A stretch of 17,077 bases of DNA. Origin: an uncultured Ignavibacteriota bacterium (GTDB lineage: Bacteria > Bacteroidota > Ignavibacteria > Tepidaquicellales > Tepidaquicellaceae). This document shows positions 13,101-17,077 of this stretch, in pieces. A program made the position numbers and the translations under genes. How positions within the stretch are numbered: position 1 is the first letter of the stretch; every line of letters begins with the position of its first letter. The notes under the pieces are model-generated. The model was not told where the DNA came from and made no database searches. It was given only the letters and a program-made list of their open reading frames with translations. The stretch lies in the NCBI GenBank assembly GCA_937915485.1, contig CALGII010000040.1, positions 1-17,077 of the forward strand. The letters run 5' to 3'.

Positions 13101-15191
13101 ATAAAAAAGTTTATCCAAATATTGCTGCTTTCCGCCCTGGTGGCGGGAAGCAGGCTTGTTTTGGCGGGAACGGATACGCTGAAGGTCGCTCCCGACACTA
13201 CCGACCTTAATACATTCAACAATATCGAAAACCTTCTCGAAAATTCTCTCGAAGATACCGAAGACTCGAAACTCCTCGACAAAATGGATTACCTGAAAGA
13301 TAATCCCGTGGACATAAACACGGCATCGCAAACGGACCTTGAAGAAATCCCGTTCATGACGTCCATAATCGCGCGGAATATTATTAAGTACAGAGAAAAG
13401 AAAAATTACAGTTCGAAAAGAGAACTCTTGAAAGTTGACGGCGTATCGGACGAATTTTACGAAAAGATAAAAGTTTTCGTAATCGCGAAAAGGTCAAAAA
13501 CGGATTTCGTCAAGGATGAATCGGGTTACGTCAGGAAAGAGGGCAAAAAAAGAGGAGACGGAATTCTCGGTGATATTGACGTGAGGTTCCGAAGCCGCGT
13601 CCAGCAGGACCTCCAGACGAAGAAGGGATTTGAAAACGGCGAGTATCCCGGCTCAAAACAAAAAGTTTACAACCGCCTTACGGGATTATACAACGGCAAA
13701 GACTATCAACTCGGAGCGAACTTAACTCTCGAAAAAGACGCCGGCGAAACAAACTATGCGGACTTTTATTCGGGACACGTTGAACTGAAAAACTGGAAGT
13801 TCGTGAAGAAAGCCGTTATCGGAGATTACGTCCTTAACTTCGGACAGGGGCTCGGACTCCGGACGTCGCTCGCGTTCTCGAAAGGTAGCGAGGCTGTCTC
13901 CGTTATCAAGAAAGACAACAACGCGATTACAAGTTATAAATCGACGAACGAAGTTCAGTTCTTCAGGGGCGCGGCGACAAACGTGTCTTTTAAGAATTAT
14001 GATTTTTACGCATTCTATTCAAATAATTATTTTGACGCCTCAATTGACACGACACTGAACGAAGTGTCGAGTTTTTATTTCGACGGTTATCACAGGACGA
14101 CAAGCGAACAAAACAGGCTCGGCACCGGTAAGGAAAGATTCGCGGGCGGAAGAATATACGCGGATTACGATTTCCTGCGCCTCGGCGTTACATACTGGAA
14201 TTCAAGTTTTACGAAGAGTATAAAACCGGACGACAGCGCGCGGCAGTTGTATAACTTCAGCGGCTCGACGGCAAACATGCTAAGCGTCGATTACGACGTC
14301 ATATACAGGAACATAAACGTGTTCGGCGAGTTTGCCCGCTCGCAATCGGGAAGCATCGCGGGAATCGGCGCCGCGCAGTTCGGAATCGAAAAATTCGCGG
14401 ACTTTATTCTTCTCTACAGGAATTATCCCGAAGATTTCTCGCCCGTTCACTCGTTCGGATTCGGCGAGAACAACGGAAACACACAGAATGAAAACGGTTT
14501 TTACGCGGGACTTTCAGTAAGACCGATTAAAGGACTTGAGGTGAATACTTACTTTGACCAGTTTAAATTCCCTTACAGGACGTACTTCAATCCGGCGCCT
14601 ACAACGGGAAATGACTTTCTTCTCACGTCGCAGTACAAGGTAAACAAGAACCTTCTAGTTTATTTCAAGTACAGAAACAAGAACAAGGAAGAATCACGAA
14701 CGGTTCTGGATGAGCAGGGACGTGACGCGAAAAAAATTGACAACCGCAATCAGATGAACTTCAGAATAGGGTTTGATTACGACATATCGAAATCGGTAAG
14801 GACAAGAACGCGTTACGAATACGTAATGGTGAAGTACGATAATTACGGCGGAAACAACAAGGGGTATCTTTTCTATTCGGACGTCAGGGCGTCGCTGATA
14901 AAAAATCTTTCGTTGTCCACAAGGTTCATCGTGTTTCAGACGGAAGATTACGACAGCCGCGTTTATGAATTCGAAGAGGACCTCCGCGGCGTGATGTCAA
15001 ACGTGGGATTGTACGGCAAGGGAACGAGGTGGTACCTTATGGCGGCTTACAGGCCTTTTCCGTTTGCCGAACTGATTGCAAAATATTCGGCAACGTATCT
15101 TGATGAAGTTAAATTTATTGGTTCGGGAAATGACATGATAGACGGCGGGGTAAATAACAGACTGAACCTCGGACTCGAAATTAATTTCTGA
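13101..15191 (+). CDS. Outer-membrane barrel protein with ComEA-like helix-hairpin-helix domain
   Basis: A large exported protein of 696 residues if started at ATA 13101. Translation from there gives (M)KKFIQILLLSALVAGS and a normal signal peptide. The first conventional candidate, TTG at 13122, removes both lysines and seven residues. There is no ATG in frame until 13284. After a low-complexity stretch, residues 70-127 form a ComEA-like helix-hairpin-helix region (DINTASQTDLEEIPFMTSII and YREKKNYSSKRELLKVDGVS). The first hairpin lacks the usual GIG glycines, so DNA binding is uncertain. The remaining 550 residues look like a beta-barrel (repeated aromatic strands, last strand NLGLEINF). Similar HhH plus barrel proteins occur in Bacteroidota, without a settled role. 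It follows the Omp28-like gene by 12 bases. Confidence 0.82.
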   Translation: MKKFIQILLLSALVAGSRLVLAGTDTLKVAPDTTDLNTFNNIENLLENSLEDTEDSKLLDKMDYLKDNPVDINTASQTDLEEIPFMTSIIARNIIKYREKKNYSSKRELLKVDGVSDEFYEKIKVFVIAKRSKTDFVKDESGYVRKEGKKRGDGILGDIDVRFRSRVQQDLQTKKGFENGEYPGSKQKVYNRLTGLYNGKDYQLGANLTLEKDAGETNYADFYSGHVELKNWKFVKKAVIGDYVLNFGQGLGLRTSLAFSKGSEAVSVIKKDNNAITSYKSTNEVQFFRGAATNVSFKNYDFYAFYSNNYFDASIDTTLNEVSSFYFDGYHRTTSEQNRLGTGKERFAGGRIYADYDFLRLGVTYWNSSFTKSIKPDDSARQLYNFSGSTANMLSVDYDVIYRNINVFGEFARSQSGSIAGIGAAQFGIEKFADFILLYRNYPEDFSPVHSFGFGENNGNTQNENGFYAGLSVRPIKGLEVNTYFDQFKFPYRTYFNPAPTTGNDFLLTSQYKVNKNLLVYFKYRNKNKEESRTVLDEQGRDAKKIDNRNQMNFRIGFDYDISKSVRTRTRYEYVMVKYDNYGGNNKGYLFYSDVRASLIKNLSLSTRFIVFQTEDYDSRVYEFEEDLRGVMSNVGLYGKGTRWYLMAAYRPFPFAELIAKYSATYLDEVKFIGSGNDMIDGGVNNRLNLGLEINF

Positions 15192-15211
15192 GCGCGAAGA
15201 ACTCTTACCCG

Positions 15212-15403
15212 TTACAAATTTCCGTTTTTACTTACCGTTAATACGGATACACTTCTGCTTCTTTTACTCTTTTCTCCAGGAGAAATCTTGCCTTTGTAAT
15301 CCGCGTCTTTAAAACCCTGATAAACCAGAAAACCGATGAATCCGAGTATTACAAAAAAGAACAACAGAGTGTAAACTTTGATTGATGCCGTGTTTTCTTC
15401 CAC
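15212..15403 (-). CDS. Small single-pass membrane protein, unknown
   Basis: A 63-residue protein starting at GTG 15403. The first ten residues (MEENTASIKV) are polar, residues 11-29 form one hydrophobic segment (YTLLFFFVILGFIGFLVYQ), and the tail is basic (GEKSKRSRS). By the positive-inside rule the tail should be cytoplasmic. I do not recognise a family. It is convergent with the helix-hairpin-helix gene, 20 bases from its stop. The length is small enough that it could be a chance frame, but the well-formed membrane segment and charged flanks favour a real gene. Confidence 0.5.
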   Translation of the reverse strand: MEENTASIKVYTLLFFFVILGFIGFLVYQGFKDADYKGKISPGEKSKRSRSVSVLTVSKNGNL

Positions 15404-15675
15404 TAATTTTAAACTATTTTTTTATACAATTCGGGGGACTAAAATAGTTCTATACAATATTATGAAAATCGATTTACAATGTCCACACTTATTTTTCATT
15501 AAGGAAATTTTTAATTCGGAGAATTTTATCTTAATTAACCGCGGGAAAGAGCGTGAAAAACCAACCGCGTAAAGTTATCGTGCCTGCCTTCTTCGCCGCA
15601 TACAGAAAGACATATTGCTGTTCGGGGTTATGGCAGTAAATGTTCTGTGTAAACGGTTATTGCCGGGGATTGCTT
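15404..15675. other. Intergenic region with no recognised feature
   Basis: This gap of 272 bases lies between two minus-strand genes. The left part is AT-rich, which would suit a promoter for the small membrane protein gene. I see no clear -35/-10 pair, no terminator hairpin with a T-tract, no tRNA-like cloverleaf and no conserved motif. A plus-strand open frame here (15378-15572) has no family resemblance and overlaps the small minus-strand gene. Confidence 0.45.
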
Positions 15676-16377
15676 TCAGTTGCTGAGCGCGTACACGATA
15701 ATGTTCGTGCCCATCCTGAACGCCTCGTCCCGTTTTTCCTGAGGGTCGTCGTGCTCGCGTGTATCCGCCCAGCCGTCAGAGATGTTGGTCTCGTAAGTGT
15801 AGTAAACGCATAGCCGCCCGTTCTGCCAGATTCCGAATCCCTGAGGCGGCTTGCCGTCGTGCTCGTGTATCTTCGGAAGCCCGTTTGGAAAAGAATAATG
15901 TATGTTGTAGATTTTATGGTTGAAAGGGAGTTCCTTTAATTCGTCATTCGGAAATATTTTTTTTATTTCCTTCCTGAAAGATTCGTCCATTCCGTAATCG
16001 TCGTCGGCATACAGAAAACCTCCGTTTTCAAGATACAGCCTCAGGCGCTTGATTTCGGATTCGGAAAAATTGATGTTTCCGTGTCCCGTGATTAATATGA
16101 ACGGATAATCGAATATCTCGTCGGAAGAAACGTCAACAGAATAAAATTTCGGCTCATCAACATCAATCGTCGTGTTCTTCTTCAGGTAGTTCATCATGTT
16201 GACTTCGGCGGAAGGGTCGTTATACCAATCGCCTCCGCCGGAATACTTAAGCCGCGCAATCCTGAACTTTCCGGTCTTTACCTGGGCGCTTGAATCCGTT
16301 CCGCAAAAAAGAAGAGAAAGAATTGAAATCATTGCAATAAGGATTACGCGTGTTGTATGTGCGGCGGTGAGTCTCAA
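15676..16377 (-). CDS. DUF4159 domain exported protein
   Basis: A 233-residue exported protein matching DUF4159: KFRIARLKYSGGGDWYNDPS at residues 37-56, FILITGHGNINFSESEIKRL around 92-111, LYLENGGFLYADDDYG, IHEHDGKPPQGFGIW and a final RMGTNIIVYALSN. The fold resembles a class I glutamine amidotransferase-like (ThuA-type) domain. The family is common in Bacteroidota and Planctomycetes and has no assigned activity. The signal peptide covers about residues 1-32 (ending DSSAQ). The start is a TTG at 16377, two bases after the stop of the HisA-like gene. An ATA two codons upstream, inside that stop region, is a second possibility. No ATG could serve without removing half of the signal peptide. It is probably co-transcribed with the HisA-like gene. 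Confidence 0.86.
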   Translation of the reverse strand: MRLTAAHTTRVILIAMISILSLLFCGTDSSAQVKTGKFRIARLKYSGGGDWYNDPSAEVNMMNYLKKNTTIDVDEPKFYSVDVSSDEIFDYPFILITGHGNINFSESEIKRLRLYLENGGFLYADDDYGMDESFRKEIKKIFPNDELKELPFNHKIYNIHYSFPNGLPKIHEHDGKPPQGFGIWQNGRLCVYYTYETNISDGWADTREHDDPQEKRDEAFRMGTNIIVYALSN

Positions 16378-16379
16378 TT

Positions 16380-17077
16380 TTATCTTTTTACTTTTGGCAA
16401 ATCGAGCGAGGTGTCAATTCTCTCGATGTCACGCCAGATTGCCTGGCACGGAAAGTTGTTTTCATAAAGCGCTTTCGATATCATAACGCTGTCAACCTTA
16501 GGATTGTTAATGTCCTTTAGCATACGGAGGTGCGAATAATTTCCAATCCCGCCCGCGGAGGTAATTTTCAGATGCTTCGTATTGTTCGCTATTTCGAGAA
16601 TCCTTTCCGTAAACGGTCCGCAGCAGTTTCCTACACGCGTAACGTCCTGATAAATTATTCTTCTAACGCCGATGTTTTCCATCATTAAAGCGAATTCAAG
16701 CGGCGTAACGTCCGCGTAATTTATCCATCCGTTCGTGACAACGTTGTTCAACTTTTCGTCTATTCCGATTACGATTTTCGATGGAGTATATTCGTCGAGA
16801 ATTTTCTTGATCATTTCAGGGTTGGATATTGCCGCGGTGCCGACAACTATTCTGTAAACCCCGAGGTCTTCTATTATTTTTTTCGCGGTCTCGAAATCCC
16901 TGATGCCCCCGCCGAGTTGAACGGGAATGTCGACGGACCTGCAAATTTCCTTTATGACGGGATAATTTTTCATTTCACCCTGAACGGCGCCGTCAAGGTC
17001 CGTGATGTGTATGCACTTGAAGTTTTCTTTCCTGAAAAGCCTCGCGACCTTTACGGGATTGTCCGAATAAAAATTGG
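16380..17077 (-). CDS. hisA: HisA-like ProFAR isomerase, N-terminus beyond right edge
   Basis: The visible 231 residues run from the right edge to the TAA at 16382-16380. HisA isomerises ProFAR to PRFAR, a step of histidine synthesis. Matching landmarks are YSDNPVKVA, HITDLDGAVQGE, VQLGGGIRDFETAKKIIEDL, VVGTAAISNP, VIGIDEK (the second catalytic Asp, codon 16760-16758), NGW, SAGGIGNYSHL and SKALYEN. Only about 25 residues, with the first catalytic Asp, should be missing. One block is odd: HisA normally has TDI-x-RDGT after strand 6, but here it is YQDVTRVGNCCG. The Thr equivalent to Thr164 of Thermotoga HisA is therefore Gln, and the RDG Asp is Val. It could be a divergent HisA or a specialised paralogue. 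The internal ATG at 16973 is not the start. Confidence 0.8.
   Translation of the reverse strand, partial: NFYSDNPVKVARLFRKENFKCIHITDLDGAVQGEMKNYPVIKEICRSVDIPVQLGGGIRDFETAKKIIEDLGVYRIVVGTAAISNPEMIKKILDEYTPSKIVIGIDEKLNNVVTNGWINYADVTPLEFALMMENIGVRRIIYQDVTRVGNCCGPFTERILEIANNTKHLKITSAGGIGNYSHLRMLKDINNPKVDSVMISKALYENNFPCQAIWRDIERIDTSLDLPKVKR

Noticed and set aside
15378..15572. Plus-strand 64-codon frame in the gap after the small membrane protein gene
   Set aside because: No start-site signal, no family resemblance, and it overlaps a more plausible minus-strand gene.
16380..16973. HisA-like gene beginning at the ATG at 16973
   Set aside because: The same frame continues to the right edge with clear HisA sequence (HITDLDGAVQGE and YSDNPVKVA), so that ATG is an internal Met.

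Overview
The window looks like a piece of chromosome from a member of the Bacteroidota/Chlorobiota supergroup, most likely Ignavibacteria-like. The evidence is a type IX secretion (T9SS) sorting domain with the motif NYPNPFNPSTTIKF, several families typical of that supergroup (an Omp28-like lipoprotein, a DUF6029-like outer-membrane protein, DUF3127, DUF4159), many exported proteins with Lys-rich signal peptides, and almost no Shine-Dalgarno sequences before the start codons. No database search was possible, so the lineage is inferred. I found no insertion sequence, phage gene, CRISPR array, tRNA or rRNA.

Layout. (1) Positions 1-118, minus strand: the first 39 codons of a methylmalonyl-CoA epimerase. 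(2) Positions 387-3653, plus strand: a compact run of a DUF47/PhoU-like protein, the Pit phosphate transporter, a short-chain dehydrogenase, a META/HslJ-like lipoprotein and a DUF3127 OB-fold-like protein. It includes two ATGA stop/start overlaps. (3) Positions 3651-3897: an AT-rich nested dyad built from heptad repeats, lying between two convergent stop codons. (4) Positions 3898-7198, minus strand: a four-gene run transcribed in the order MmcQ/YjbR-like protein, two-domain retropepsin-like aspartyl protease, small outer-membrane beta-barrel, NAPE-PLD/UlaG-like metallo-beta-lactamase-fold lipoprotein. (5) Positions 7418-8755, plus strand and divergent from that run: a secreted PNGase F-like peptide:N-glycosidase with a C-terminal T9SS sorting domain. 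(6) Positions 9035-15191, plus strand: a tight run of nuoH, a TlpA-like thiol-disulfide protein, a DUF6029-like outer-membrane protein, an Omp28-like lipoprotein with a CxxC motif, and a large outer-membrane protein carrying helix-hairpin-helix motifs. (7) Positions 15212-17077, minus strand: a 63-residue single-pass membrane protein, a DUF4159 exported protein, and a HisA-like isomerase that runs off the right edge.

How the genes may work together. Region 2 couples phosphate uptake (Pit with its DUF47 partner) to a few housekeeping proteins. Regions 4 and 5 diverge from a shared control region that contains a 22-bp dyad. They combine an N-deglycosylase, an exported protease and a surface barrel, which would suit the use of glycoproteins from outside the cell, though the sequence does not prove this. 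Region 6 mixes a respiratory complex I membrane subunit with four exported proteins, two of which have thioredoxin-like CxxC motifs.

Most notable points: the complete catalytic set of PNGase F (Asp60, Glu118, Glu206 equivalents) in a T9SS-targeted protein; a probable ATA start codon at 13101 for the helix-hairpin-helix outer-membrane protein; the heptad-repeat dyad that exactly fills the gap between two convergent genes; an orphan nuoH; and an altered active-site loop in the HisA-like protein.
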